Part shown: positions 53,738 through 62,048 of the stretch, in pieces
Numbering within the stretch: the stretch's first letter is position 1
How the letters are laid out: every line of letters begins with the position of its first letter
From: Lunatimonas salinarum
GTDB lineage: Bacteria; Bacteroidota; Bacteroidia; Cytophagales; Cyclobacteriaceae
Direction of reading: 5' to 3'
Length of the DNA stretch: 64,000 nt
Assembly: GCF_017811155.1 (NCBI RefSeq)
Contig: NZ_JACVCV010000020.1
Coordinates: 1-64,000 of the forward strand
Position numbers and translations under genes: made by a program
Notes under the pieces: model-generated
What the model was told of the DNA's origin: nothing
What the model saw: only the letters and a program-made list of their open reading frames with translations
The model's database searches: none

Positions 53738-54208
53738 CTAGGCGCCCAGCTCGGAAATCAATCCGGGATCGAAGTCTCCTACGGCTTCGATGACCATCAG
53801 TTCTCCATCCTCATCCCGGACTATAAGGACGATATCTTTGATTCTAGCGCCCCCTTTTCCATAGATAATTACTCCCTCGTTCCGCTTACCGGCCTCCATC
53901 ATCACTTCAAACCGTTCCTTCTGTAAGGATTTTTTAAGTGCATTGTATTCATTTGACAAAACTTCCGCCGTACCGGGAATTTTGAAAAGGCGGATTTTTT
54001 CCATGGACTGACTAATCTTCTTCTGGTCAGCCTCGTTGATCGTAACATTAAATGACTTGGCCAATCCCAGAAAATTTCCACTCAAATCCAAATTAAAAAA
54101 ATCCTCACTGGACTTGTACTTTTGATATAGGGCATCGACACTTTTACTTTGGCCGAAAACGGCTTGGGCAAAGGCAAAAACAAGCATTAATAAAACAAGC
54201 TTTTTCAT
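53738..54208 (-). CDS. DUF4252 domain protein, copy 1
   Basis: 156 residues. A signal peptide (LVLLMLVFAFAQAVFGQ) is followed by a DUF4252 domain (SEDFFNLDLSGNFLGLA near 35; later GVIIYGKGG and IVLIVRDEDGELMVIEAVG). DUF4252 proteins are exported and typical of Bacteroidota; the function is unknown. This is the last gene of a leftward operon with sigma factor, anti-sigma-like protein and a second DUF4252 gene, separated from the next gene by ~90 bp. Confidence 0.85.
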   Translation of the reverse strand: MKKLVLLMLVFAFAQAVFGQSKSVDALYQKYKSSEDFFNLDLSGNFLGLAKSFNVTINEADQKKISQSMEKIRLFKIPGTAEVLSNEYNALKKSLQKERFEVMMEAGKRNEGVIIYGKGGARIKDIVLIVRDEDGELMVIEAVGDFDPGLISELGA

Positions 54209-54297
54209 ATTTACATGGATTTAAGGCGGATAGATACCTGGAGACGGATGGTCACCCCGATCTTTGCCCGCCGGTTGAAGTGTATGTTTTGCGTAAT

Positions 54298-54834
54298 TTA
54301 TTTTTTAGGGTTGTTCCCTTTTCCGTATTGGTCCATGCCAGGCATGTTTGTCTTTTCTGCCAGCATGTTCAAATCCTTGTAGGTAAAACTCCCTAACATG
54401 CTGAGAAGCGTGAAGCTCTCCTTGCTTCCAGTCAGCATAAGCAGCTCCTTCACCAAGCCGTTTTCCTCACGGATCATAAATTTGGTAATAGAGGTTTTAT
54501 CTGCCACGTCCATTAGATCTTCGTAACGATTTCTACTAAGGGTATTCATTGCCTCAGAAAAAAGCTCTTGCCCTGCCACATTTTCTCCACTGAGAATCCG
54601 TATTCCCCTCACCTTGGAGATCAAGTCTCCCAGTTCCTCTGCCTCGGGATCACCTGCGGTAGCTCCGGACTTCAAAAAGCCCCCGGCCATCTGCATCATC
54701 TTGGGACTGATAAAGACGCGCGAGAAGCGATCATCTTCCATGTATTTCCCAAAAAACCTCTCAATAGCATCATCCTGCGCCTGTACGGCGGCAAATACCA
54801 TCCAACATCCCAAAACTGCCAGTAACTTTTTCAT
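54298..54834 (-). CDS. DUF4252 domain protein, copy 2
   Basis: 178 residues. Signal peptide MKKLLAVLGCWMVFAAVQAQ and a DUF4252 domain (DDRFSRVFISPKMMQMAG; KFMIREENGLVKELLMLTGS). Paralogous to the neighbour at 53738. It overlaps the anti-sigma-like gene by 4 bp, so it is translated with it. Likely an output gene of the ECF sigma switch. Confidence 0.85.
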   Translation of the reverse strand: MKKLLAVLGCWMVFAAVQAQDDAIERFFGKYMEDDRFSRVFISPKMMQMAGGFLKSGATAGDPEAEELGDLISKVRGIRILSGENVAGQELFSEAMNTLSRNRYEDLMDVADKTSITKFMIREENGLVKELLMLTGSKESFTLLSMLGSFTYKDLNMLAEKTNMPGMDQYGKGNNPKK

Positions 54835-55271
54835 TTTTCCTTACCCATTTCGTTTGTATTGAATAATTGTCCGGCGGTGTTCAAATGACGAAAATCAGCC
54901 ATTACTTCCAGTTCGGAAGTACCTTTGGCCATGTGAAATTGAATCAGTTGAAAAGCCGCGACTACTTGCAGGTAGGCTTCCTCCTGTTGCCTTTGCCGTT
55001 CTATTGCCACCCAGTATCCAATCAGGAAGAGGCCTCCCAAAAAAACCGCAGCCACCCGCAGGTATACCGGCCAAGCAAAGGGGGCTTTCCTAGGTTGCGG
55101 CCGTTTGATGGTTGTTTCAACTTGGGCAAGCTCGCATGCACCTACAAGAAAATCCCGTAATTCCGGGTATTGATCCGTGGTTTTAAGCAGCTCTCTCAGC
55201 TCGCGCTCGTCCTCCAGGGAGCTTTCTCCCTCCCAGTATTTGTCTACCAACTCCTGTAACCTACTTTCCAT
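54831..55271 (-). CDS. Anti-sigma-like single-helix membrane protein
   Basis: 146 residues. A cytoplasmic N-terminal helical part (LQELVDKYWEGESSLEDERE, as in Bacteroidota anti-sigma proteins), one membrane helix (LRVAAVFLGGLFLIGYWVAI, ~91-110), and a short periplasmic tail. It overlaps the sigma gene by 11 bp and likely holds it inactive until a signal. It lacks the zinc-finger His-Cys motif, so the binding mode would be the zinc-free kind. Confidence 0.65.
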   Translation of the reverse strand: MESRLQELVDKYWEGESSLEDERELRELLKTTDQYPELRDFLVGACELAQVETTIKRPQPRKAPFAWPVYLRVAAVFLGGLFLIGYWVAIERQRQQEEAYLQVVAAFQLIQFHMAKGTSELEVMADFRHLNTAGQLFNTNEMGKEK

Positions 55272-55749
55272 ATTTTGTTTTGATTAGAATTTCCCGAAGC
55301 GTCTTCCGGGCTCTATGGAGATTCACCTTTACCTGCTCAATCGGAACCTCCAGGTAATCGGCGATCTCCGCATAAGTAAGCCCTTCGACTTCCCTGAGTT
55401 GAAATACTTCCTGCTGCTTTTCCGGTAAGGACTGAATGAACCGCATTACCCATTTGACTTTTTGGTCTGTCAATTCTTCAATCGGAGGCACCTCCGTGAG
55501 TTCAATCCCCTCCAGCCCGGAGGTTCGACGCTGCAGTTTTAGCTGATACAACGATTCGTGTTTAAGGGCACGCACCATCCATCCTATTGGATTTTGGACC
55601 TGCTTTAAGGGATCCTCTTTGGTCAATGCCTTTTCGAAAACTGTTTGTAGGACATCCTCGGCCAATGCCCGGTCCTTTACCCAGAGGTAAGCAAGCCGGT
55701 ATAGCTTGCTTCGAAGTGGCCAGATTTGATTCTCGAAAAACGAATTCAT
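55261..55749 (-). CDS. ECF-family RNA polymerase sigma factor
   Basis: 162 residues. Region 2 is at ~12-75 (RSKLYRLAYLWVKDRALAEDVLQTVFEKAL) and region 4 with the helix-turn-helix at ~110-160 (LPEKQQEVFQLREVEGLTYAEIADYLEVPIEQVKVNLHRARK). It directs transcription of its own operon and envelope genes. First of a four-gene leftward operon with an anti-sigma-like and two DUF4252 genes. Confidence 0.93.
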   Translation of the reverse strand: MNSFFENQIWPLRSKLYRLAYLWVKDRALAEDVLQTVFEKALTKEDPLKQVQNPIGWMVRALKHESLYQLKLQRRTSGLEGIELTEVPPIEELTDQKVKWVMRFIQSLPEKQQEVFQLREVEGLTYAEIADYLEVPIEQVKVNLHRARKTLREILIKTKYGK

Positions 55750-55930
55750 TTAGGAAGATGAGGATCGGGAAACCAAAATGTTACAGAAACCGCAAAAAAA
55801 AATCAAAAAAATGGCATTGAGTAGAAATCTATCCCCCTAAGATGCCTTAAACAGCGATTCATGCGACATAAGGTATTAACCACATAATCCTCCCACCAGG
55901 AACAAATGTTACTTTCAACCAGCTGCCACC

Positions 55931-56950
55931 TTAGCCGCGCATTTTACCCAGCCTCCTGGTAAACTGCTCCAGCATTTCATCGGTAAAATCGAGGTGTGTC
56001 ACAAACCGGATGAGGTCTTTGCCAAACTTCACCGCTTTGATCTGTGACTCGGACAGACGGGCCAACATCTCCTCGGGCTTTATGCCTCTTAATCGGGCTA
56101 TCACTATGTTGGTTTTTACCGGCAACACTTCCAAAAAAAAAGGATGATCCTCCAGCGCCCTGAGTACCCCCTGTGCACGCCGATGGTCCTCGGCCAGACG
56201 AGCGACATGGTGATCCAGCGCATACAGTCCTGCCGCAGCCAGCATCCCGGCTTGCCGCATGCCTCCACCCATTGCTTTCCGGATCTTTCGTGCTTGCTTG
56301 ATAGCGTCTTTGGAACCCACCAACACCGATCCTACGGGACAACCGAGCCCTTTGCTAAGACACACCGATACCGTGTCAAATTGCTCCCCCCAAGCATCCG
56401 GCGAATCCTTGGTCTCTTCCAAGGCATTAAAAATCCGCGCACCGTCGAGATGCAGCTTCAACCCCCGATCTCGGCATAATTTGCGAATGGGTCGCACCTC
56501 CTCCAACGTGTACACGCTGCCTCCACCCTTGTTCATGGTGTTTTCCAGTGAAACCAGTACCGACTCGGGCGCATGGTCATCGTCCGGATTGATTGCCTCG
56601 GCCACCGACTGCGGGTCGATCTTTCCAAAGGGCCCCTCCAGCAATTTCACCGAAGCATGGGAATTTGCCATGATGCCTCCACCCTCGTAGAGGTAAATGT
56701 GGGAATCCCTATGACAGATAACCTCTGTTTGGGGACGTGTATGCACTCGAATAGCGATCTGATTGGTCATGGTACCAGAAGGGCAAAACAATCCAGCCTC
56801 CTTGCCAAACAACAGGGCCAGCCGGTCTTCCAAACGCCTCACGGTGGGATCCTCACCAAACACATCGTCACCCATTGGTGCCTGCATCATCGCCTCCCTC
56901 ATGCCGAGCGTAGGCTGGGTAAGCGTATCACTTCTTAAATCAATAATCAT
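55931..56950 (-). CDS. Low-specificity L-threonine aldolase
   Basis: 339 residues. The PLP-dependent fold shows MIIDLRSDTLTQPT, the acid-base region GDDVFGEDPTVRRLE, and the PLP lysine in SVCLSKGLGCPVGSV. It splits threonine to glycine and acetaldehyde. Full length and stands alone on its strand. A conserved Bacteroidota gene with no unusual features. Confidence 0.93.
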   Translation of the reverse strand: MIIDLRSDTLTQPTLGMREAMMQAPMGDDVFGEDPTVRRLEDRLALLFGKEAGLFCPSGTMTNQIAIRVHTRPQTEVICHRDSHIYLYEGGGIMANSHASVKLLEGPFGKIDPQSVAEAINPDDDHAPESVLVSLENTMNKGGGSVYTLEEVRPIRKLCRDRGLKLHLDGARIFNALEETKDSPDAWGEQFDTVSVCLSKGLGCPVGSVLVGSKDAIKQARKIRKAMGGGMRQAGMLAAAGLYALDHHVARLAEDHRRAQGVLRALEDHPFFLEVLPVKTNIVIARLRGIKPEEMLARLSESQIKAVKFGKDLIRFVTHLDFTDEMLEQFTRRLGKMRG

Positions 56951-56977
56951 GGTTTTTTTCTAGAACGCCAAAATGAA

Positions 56978-57403
56978 CTAAAAACCGGACTTCCCGGCCT
57001 TTTTACTCAATACATCCACCATATCCGACAACTCCAAGTTTAGGGCATTGGTAGAAATATGAATCTCAGAAAGACTGATGGCCAAGGACACCAACAAGCT
57101 TAACATACTGGCCATAAAGGCAATATTCGCGGCCCTGTTTATTTCCTGATATAGAAGAAACATGCAGGCCACACAGAGCAAAAAACTTAATACACCGAAA
57201 ATCTGCATGTTCTTGATCATATTCACCCTCTTTTTCAGGTTTTTGATCTGTTCAATAATCACTTTCTCATCCGGTGCCTTTAGGTATTGCTTGTGCAAGC
57301 CCCTGATCAGGTTAGCCATGGCCAAAAACCGATTGGTATACGCTAGCATCAGCAGGGTAATGGCCGAAAAAAGCAAAGCGGGAGTAGATAACTGGAGTTC
57401 CAT
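56978..57403 (-). CDS. DUF2721 membrane protein
   Basis: 141 residues with three membrane helices (FSAITLLMLAYTNRFLAM, MQIFGVLSFLLCVACMFLLY, IAFMASMLSLLVSLAISL) and the DUF2721 pattern between, NLIRGLHKQYLKAPDEK. Function unknown. 27 bp upstream of the aldolase gene on the same strand, so the two may be co-transcribed. Confidence 0.8.
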   Translation of the reverse strand: MELQLSTPALLFSAITLLMLAYTNRFLAMANLIRGLHKQYLKAPDEKVIIEQIKNLKKRVNMIKNMQIFGVLSFLLCVACMFLLYQEINRAANIAFMASMLSLLVSLAISLSEIHISTNALNLELSDMVDVLSKKAGKSGF

Positions 57404-57539
57404 GATATAAAATTAAGGATATCTTAAAAAAACCGCCCTATATGCCTGCATGATTTGTTGCCCAAGCGCAAGACCCTGAGCGGAAATAGGTCTGAAGGCG
57501 TCCCAAGCAACTCCCGTAAAGCCCCCAATACCAGAAGCA

Positions 57540-58367
57540 TCAAACCTCACCGAGCACTACCAATTTTTCCAAAGTAGGCTGTGGGCTACCCCCTTTGGGT
57601 TCAATGGTGATTGCAAAAGCGCTTGCGTCCCGGACCGCCTGCATCTGCTGTAGAGACAGCCGATCGGCAGCACTGACCAGACCTATTCCTACTGGACCAT
57701 TGTCACCGATCGCCCAAAGCTGGTAGTCACTATCCACGTCCAATTCGGAAAGGTTGCTGACAGACACAAATACGGATTGACTCGACCTATCCCAGAATAC
57801 GTCTACACGCGCATCATCCTGTATGTTTAGTCCTTGCCCCCTCATAAACACCCGCTCATAGTTCCCAGAGAGCAATTTCTCCATCTGCTGATCCAACGAC
57901 TCCAACCGAACTTGATTGGAGCGAAGGTCTTCAGCCAGCTGGGACTGCTGGGCGACTAATGTGTCGTACTTTTCCTCCACCTCAAAATACCGGAAGGCAT
58001 AAAACAGGGCCGCCGCAAAGGACAATACGGCGATCAACGAAGCCGCAGCCGCATACTGTTTCCAAGGATTCAGCGCTTTGACCGGTGTCTCGGTCGGCAC
58101 TTCGGGCGCTGGAGCCGCGGATGCTGACTGCTTGAAAAAATCACCCTCCAGTGTTTGGAATATGCTGTCTTTTACTTTTCTGGAAGGATCTTGCTGGGCG
58201 GAGAGTAAATCAAAATCAAACATAGCCTGCTCGAGCTGATCCAGCTCCTCCTGTACTTCAGGGTATTGCCTGGCCATAGCCAGCACTTCTTCTCGCTCTT
58301 TCTCCGAAAGTTCTCCTAGCAGGAACAACTCTAATTTTCCGGACGATATGTAGGCCTGTACATCCAC
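57540..58367 (-). CDS. RskA-like anti-sigma factor
   Basis: 275 residues. An N-terminal cytoplasmic helical part (MDVQAYISSGKLELFLLGEL, ending near 85), one membrane helix (YAAAASLIAVLSFAAALFYAF, ~105-126), a short coiled coil, and a periplasmic RskA domain (~165-275, DVFWDRSSQSVFVSVSNLSEL; LEKLVVLGEV). It holds the sigma factor encoded by the adjacent gene at the membrane. Their ends touch (both at 58367). Confidence 0.85.
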   Translation of the reverse strand: MDVQAYISSGKLELFLLGELSEKEREEVLAMARQYPEVQEELDQLEQAMFDFDLLSAQQDPSRKVKDSIFQTLEGDFFKQSASAAPAPEVPTETPVKALNPWKQYAAAASLIAVLSFAAALFYAFRYFEVEEKYDTLVAQQSQLAEDLRSNQVRLESLDQQMEKLLSGNYERVFMRGQGLNIQDDARVDVFWDRSSQSVFVSVSNLSELDVDSDYQLWAIGDNGPVGIGLVSAADRLSLQQMQAVRDASAFAITIEPKGGSPQPTLEKLVVLGEV

Positions 58368-58900
58368 TAGATTCTATCCACTTTCTTTTTCAATGCATTA
58401 ATAGCTGTACGGATCCTGGTTTTTACCGTACCGAGGGGAATGTTGAATTCCTCCGAGATTTCGGCGTGGGTATATCCCTTGAAGTACACACAGTCTACAA
58501 TAAACTTGCATTCATCATTTAGCGTGTCCATCAGCTCGCGGACACCAATGCCATCTACTGCTTCTGCCGTACCTGTCTGACTTTCCAACGCATATACGAA
58601 ATCATCGAGGGTATTGGTTTTATGCTTTTCGGAAAATTCCTTCGATCGGGTTTTGTCTATGGCGGTGTTTCGACAAATATTTGCCATCCAGGTATATAGC
58701 CTTCCTTTCGTTTCGTCGTATTGAGTTATCTTTTCTGTAATTTTAATAAAGGCATCGTGAAAAACCTCTTCTGCGAGGTCCTTGTCAGAGATTATTCGTG
58801 TGATCACCGCAAATAAGGCTCTAGAGTATTTGGCGTACAAATACTCCACGGTCTTCCGATTCCGGGCCTTAAGCCCCGCTATGATCTCCTGTTCTTCCAA
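58367..58900 (-). CDS. ECF-family RNA polymerase sigma factor (RskA partner)
   Basis: 177 residues with region 2 (~25-90, YSRALFAVITRIISDKDLAEEVFHDAF) and region 4 (~125-175, KFIVDCVYFKGYTHAEISEEFNIPLGTVKTRIRTA). With its RskA-type partner it forms a sigma/anti-sigma pair similar to SigK/RskA. Different from the sigma at 55261. The lpdA terminator lies just upstream, so it has its own promoter in a short gap. Confidence 0.93.
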   Translation of the reverse strand: MEEQEIIAGLKARNRKTVEYLYAKYSRALFAVITRIISDKDLAEEVFHDAFIKITEKITQYDETKGRLYTWMANICRNTAIDKTRSKEFSEKHKTNTLDDFVYALESQTGTAEAVDGIGVRELMDTLNDECKFIVDCVYFKGYTHAEISEEFNIPLGTVKTRIRTAINALKKKVDRI

Positions 58901-58913
58901 TCGGTTAGGGTAT

Positions 58914-58947
58914 AAAAAAACACAGGCTATGGAATGTAGCCTGTGTC
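58914..58947 (-). terminator. Terminator of lpdA
   Basis: On the minus strand ACACAGGCTA, loop CATTCCA, TAGCCTGTGT followed by seven Ts, ~26 bp past the lpdA stop. Confidence 0.88.
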
Positions 58948-58972
58948 GTAAATATAGAAAAGATTTGTCACT

Positions 58973-60373
58973 TTACAAGTGGATCACTTCGTCGTAAGCG
59001 GCTGCAGCGGCCTCCATGATTGCTTCTGACATGGTAGGGTGCGGGTGTACCGTCTTAATCAATTCGTGACCGGTGGTTTCCAGTTTTCGGATGGCAACAA
59101 TCTCAGCGATCATCTCCGTCACGTTAGCTCCGATCATATGTGCACCCAAGAGTTCGCCGTACTTGGCATCAAAGATGAGCTTAACGAATCCATCTTTTGA
59201 CCCTGCGGCAGATGCCTTTCCGGATGCAGAGAAGGGAAATTTGCCCACTTTGATTTCATAGCCTGCTTCTTTGGCCTTGGCTTCCGTCATCCCCACAGAT
59301 GAAATCTCCGGAATGCAGTAGGTACAGCCCGGGATATTGCCATAATCCAATGGCTCGGGATGCTGTCCAGCGATTTTCTCCACGCAAATAATGCCTTCTG
59401 CAGAGGCAACGTGTGCCAATGCCGGTCCCGGGACCACATCTCCGATCGCGTAGTAACCCGGCATATTGGTGCGGTAGTATTCGTCTACCTTTATCTTTCC
59501 CTTATCCACCAGGATTCCCACGTCTTCCAATCCGCAATTTTCGACGTTGGAGGCTACTCCCACCGCAGAAAGCACAATATCGCACGCTATCTGCTCTTCC
59601 TTGCCATCCTTGGACTTCACTGTTACCTTGCAGCCTTTTCCCTTTGTGTCCACTTGAGTCACTTCGGTAGAAGTCATGATCTTCAAACCTTTCTTCTTAT
59701 AGAGTTTCTCCAAGGTCTTGGACACTTCCTCGTCTTCGTTAGGCACAATGCGATCCATAAACTCCACGATGGTCACATCCACGCCGATGGAACTATACAC
59801 GTAGGCAAACTCCACACCGATAGCACCCGACCCAACAACGACCATACTGGCAGGTTTTTTGTCCAAGCTCATGGCCTTGCGGTATCCAATGACCTTCTCA
59901 TTGTCTATTTTCAGGTTGGGCAACTCTCGTGCCCGACCACCGGTGGCAATGATGATGTGGTCGGCACTGTAGACGGTTTTATTGCCGTCCTGATCTTCCA
60001 CTTCTACCTTTTTGCCGGGCTGAACCTTTCCCCAGCCCATGAGTTTTTCGATTTTATTTTTTTTAAACAGAAATTGAATCCCTTTACTCATGCCGTCTGC
60101 CACTCCCCTGCTTCGGGAGATCATGTCCGAAAAGTTCATTTCGGCTTTCTCTACCTTGATGCCGTATTCCTCGGCGTGATTAATATATTCAAATACTTGA
60201 GCACTCTTAATCAGCGCCTTGGTGGGGATACAGCCCCAGTTGAGACAGATTCCTCCTAGGGATTCAGCTTCCACCACCGCGGTTTTCAGACCGAGCTGAG
60301 ACGCCCTTATGGCCGCCACGTATCCGCCCGGACCACTGCCCACTACGATCACATCAAATTTAGTTGAAGACAT
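58973..60373 (-). CDS. lpdA: Dihydrolipoyl dehydrogenase (E3)
   Basis: 466 residues. FAD motif GSGPGGYVAAIRASQLG (~12-28), redox disulfide in GGICLNWGCIPTKALI, NAD motif VVGSGAIGVEFAY, and the C-terminal HPHPTMSE His-Glu pair of the partner active site. It reoxidises lipoamide of the 2-oxo acid dehydrogenase and glycine-cleavage complexes using NAD. Full length. It has its own terminator. Confidence 0.96.
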   Translation of the reverse strand: MSSTKFDVIVVGSGPGGYVAAIRASQLGLKTAVVEAESLGGICLNWGCIPTKALIKSAQVFEYINHAEEYGIKVEKAEMNFSDMISRSRGVADGMSKGIQFLFKKNKIEKLMGWGKVQPGKKVEVEDQDGNKTVYSADHIIIATGGRARELPNLKIDNEKVIGYRKAMSLDKKPASMVVVGSGAIGVEFAYVYSSIGVDVTIVEFMDRIVPNEDEEVSKTLEKLYKKKGLKIMTSTEVTQVDTKGKGCKVTVKSKDGKEEQIACDIVLSAVGVASNVENCGLEDVGILVDKGKIKVDEYYRTNMPGYYAIGDVVPGPALAHVASAEGIICVEKIAGQHPEPLDYGNIPGCTYCIPEISSVGMTEAKAKEAGYEIKVGKFPFSASGKASAAGSKDGFVKLIFDAKYGELLGAHMIGANVTEMIAEIVAIRKLETTGHELIKTVHPHPTMSEAIMEAAAAAYDEVIHL

Positions 60374-60557
60374 ATTGTTTATGTTTGGATTACTTTTTTG
60401 CTATGCAAATTTATAATAATAATATTCAGAAAAAAATTTGGTTTTGAATAAGAAAGCGGGAATAAACGATATTTATCCCAAGGCATCGGTTCCAATACGT
60501 TAAATTCCAACCAGACCGTAACTATCCGCTTCTTCAAGGTTTTTAAGAATAATTACC

Positions 60558-60565
60558 TATTTTTG
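60558..60565 (+). promoter_or_regulatory. -7 promoter element of fabG
   Basis: TATTTTTG, an exact TAnnTTTG match, 27 bp before the fabG start. Upstream, a T-rich segment (60538-60544) is near the -33 position. Confidence 0.5.
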
Positions 60566-60591
60566 CGAAAAAACCAAGCTAAAATTTTGAT

Positions 60592-61338
60592 ATGGGATTA
60601 CTTCAAGGAAAAACGGCCCTGATTACAGGAGCTTCAAAAGGAATAGGTAGGGCAATTGCCTTACGCTTTGCGGAAGAAGGTGCCGACGTAGCTTTCACTT
60701 ATTTATCCAGCGTGGAAAAAGGACAGGCGTTGGAATCTGAACTCCAAGCCTTTGGAGTCAAAGCCAAAGGATACCGCTCAGATGCCTCCGATTTCAGCGC
60801 CGCTGATCAGCTTATCAATGACGTAGTGGCCGAATTTGGTCGCTTGGACATATTGATCAACAACGCCGGCATCACGCGGGACAACCTGCTGATGCGCATG
60901 AGTGAAGAAAACTGGGACGAGGTAATCAACACCAACCTAAAATCCTGCTTTAATACCGTAAAAGCCGCCACCCGCACCATGATGAAAGCCAAGTCGGGGT
61001 CCATCATCAACATCACCTCCGTGGTGGGTGTAAAGGGAAATGCCGGTCAGGCCAACTACGCTGCCTCCAAGGCAGGTATCATCGGTTTTACAAAGTCAGT
61101 AGCGCTTGAACTGGGATCCCGCAATATCCGCTGCAACGCCGTAGCTCCGGGATTTATCGAGACGGAGATGACCGCCGTACTGGACGAAAAGACCGTGCAA
61201 GGCTGGAGAGATGGCATTCCCATGAAGCGGGGGGGCAAACCCGAGGAGGTGGCAGACGCCTGTGTATTCCTAGGGTCCGATATGAGCAGTTATATTTCCG
61301 GACAGGTGCTACAGGTAAATGGTGCGATGGCCACCTAG
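60592..61338 (+). CDS. fabG: 3-oxoacyl-[acyl-carrier-protein] reductase
   Basis: 248 residues, a short-chain dehydrogenase. NADPH motif GASKGIGRAIALR (~14), NNAG at ~88, catalytic Ser in INITSVVG, Tyr and Lys in YAASKAG (~152-158). It reduces 3-oxoacyl-ACP in each fatty-acid cycle. Stands alone here, with its own promoter and a strong terminator. Confidence 0.92.
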   Translation: MGLLQGKTALITGASKGIGRAIALRFAEEGADVAFTYLSSVEKGQALESELQAFGVKAKGYRSDASDFSAADQLINDVVAEFGRLDILINNAGITRDNLLMRMSEENWDEVINTNLKSCFNTVKAATRTMMKAKSGSIINITSVVGVKGNAGQANYAASKAGIIGFTKSVALELGSRNIRCNAVAPGFIETEMTAVLDEKTVQGWRDGIPMKRGGKPEEVADACVFLGSDMSSYISGQVLQVNGAMAT

Positions 61339-61358
61339 TGATTCATTAAATCAATAAC

Positions 61359-61399
61359 AAGCGATCGGTTGAATTTAAACCAACCGGTCGCTTTTTTTT
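61359..61399 (+). terminator. Terminator of fabG
   Basis: AGCGATCGGTTG, loop AATTTAAA, CCAACCGGTCGCT (one mismatch) followed by eight Ts. Confidence 0.9.
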
Positions 61400-62048
61400 G
61401 TCTATCCTGTAAAATATAAATAGCTATTTATCAGTATTTTATCTCTTACGCATCAAGGAACGGAACACCGGTAGCCTTTTTATTCCCGTTGCCATAACTC
61501 TTTACTATCTGTATTTTTTGAAAAGATGTTCTTTGCCGAAATTAAAAACTTGTTAATTAAAATTTATTTTTCGATGAATTCTTTAAAAGGCTTTTGCATT
61601 TACCCCATTTTTTAAAGAATTTAGTAACCAGTTTATGAAATCTTTTAAGCCCTACTAACCTGTTTATCCATTCTCTGAAAAAATTGGGGAAAAATTAAAT
61701 TAGAAATTTAAAAAAACCTTTTTATTAACTAATTGATCACCCTCCTATCAAATTGTAGATGATTAGTTAAACACTACTTTAAGGATCACCAAACCAACAA
61801 TTGACCGACCTATGCATAAAAAAATGACCGAAAAAAAAGACTCAGTTACCGATTCGTAACAAACCACCTAAGGGGTGAATTGGCGAACAGGATCAAATCA
61901 AACGAGGTAGCATTCTGACCATTAAAAAACAATAATAGACACATGAAATCGAGCACGACGCAAGCGACGATAGTTATCGGGGAATTCGTGCGACCTGCCT
62001 GCCGATAGGCAGGGATTCCATCTGACCGCTAAAGAACAAATTATAAAC
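61400..62048. other. 650-bp leader region of the SusC gene
   Basis: AT-rich and non-coding. It contains an inverted repeat TTAACTAAT (61725-61733) / ATTAGTTAA (61762-61770) and a hairpin CCTGCC / GGCAGG (about 61997-62013), a common dispersed motif in this phylum. A 21-codon frame (ATG at ~61943) is too short and repeat-like to call. A regulator gene or riboswitch fold was not recognised, but the long leader suggests complex control of the SusC gene. Confidence 0.4.

Noticed and set aside
59360-60259. Long plus-strand frame (299 codons) inside lpdA
   Set aside because: It is antisense to lpdA, which has all expected motifs. The His-rich text is typical of a shadow.
61359-62048. Riboswitch or tRNA upstream of the SusC gene
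   Set aside because: No conserved fold, anticodon arm or known riboswitch core could be recognised, only simple inverted repeats.
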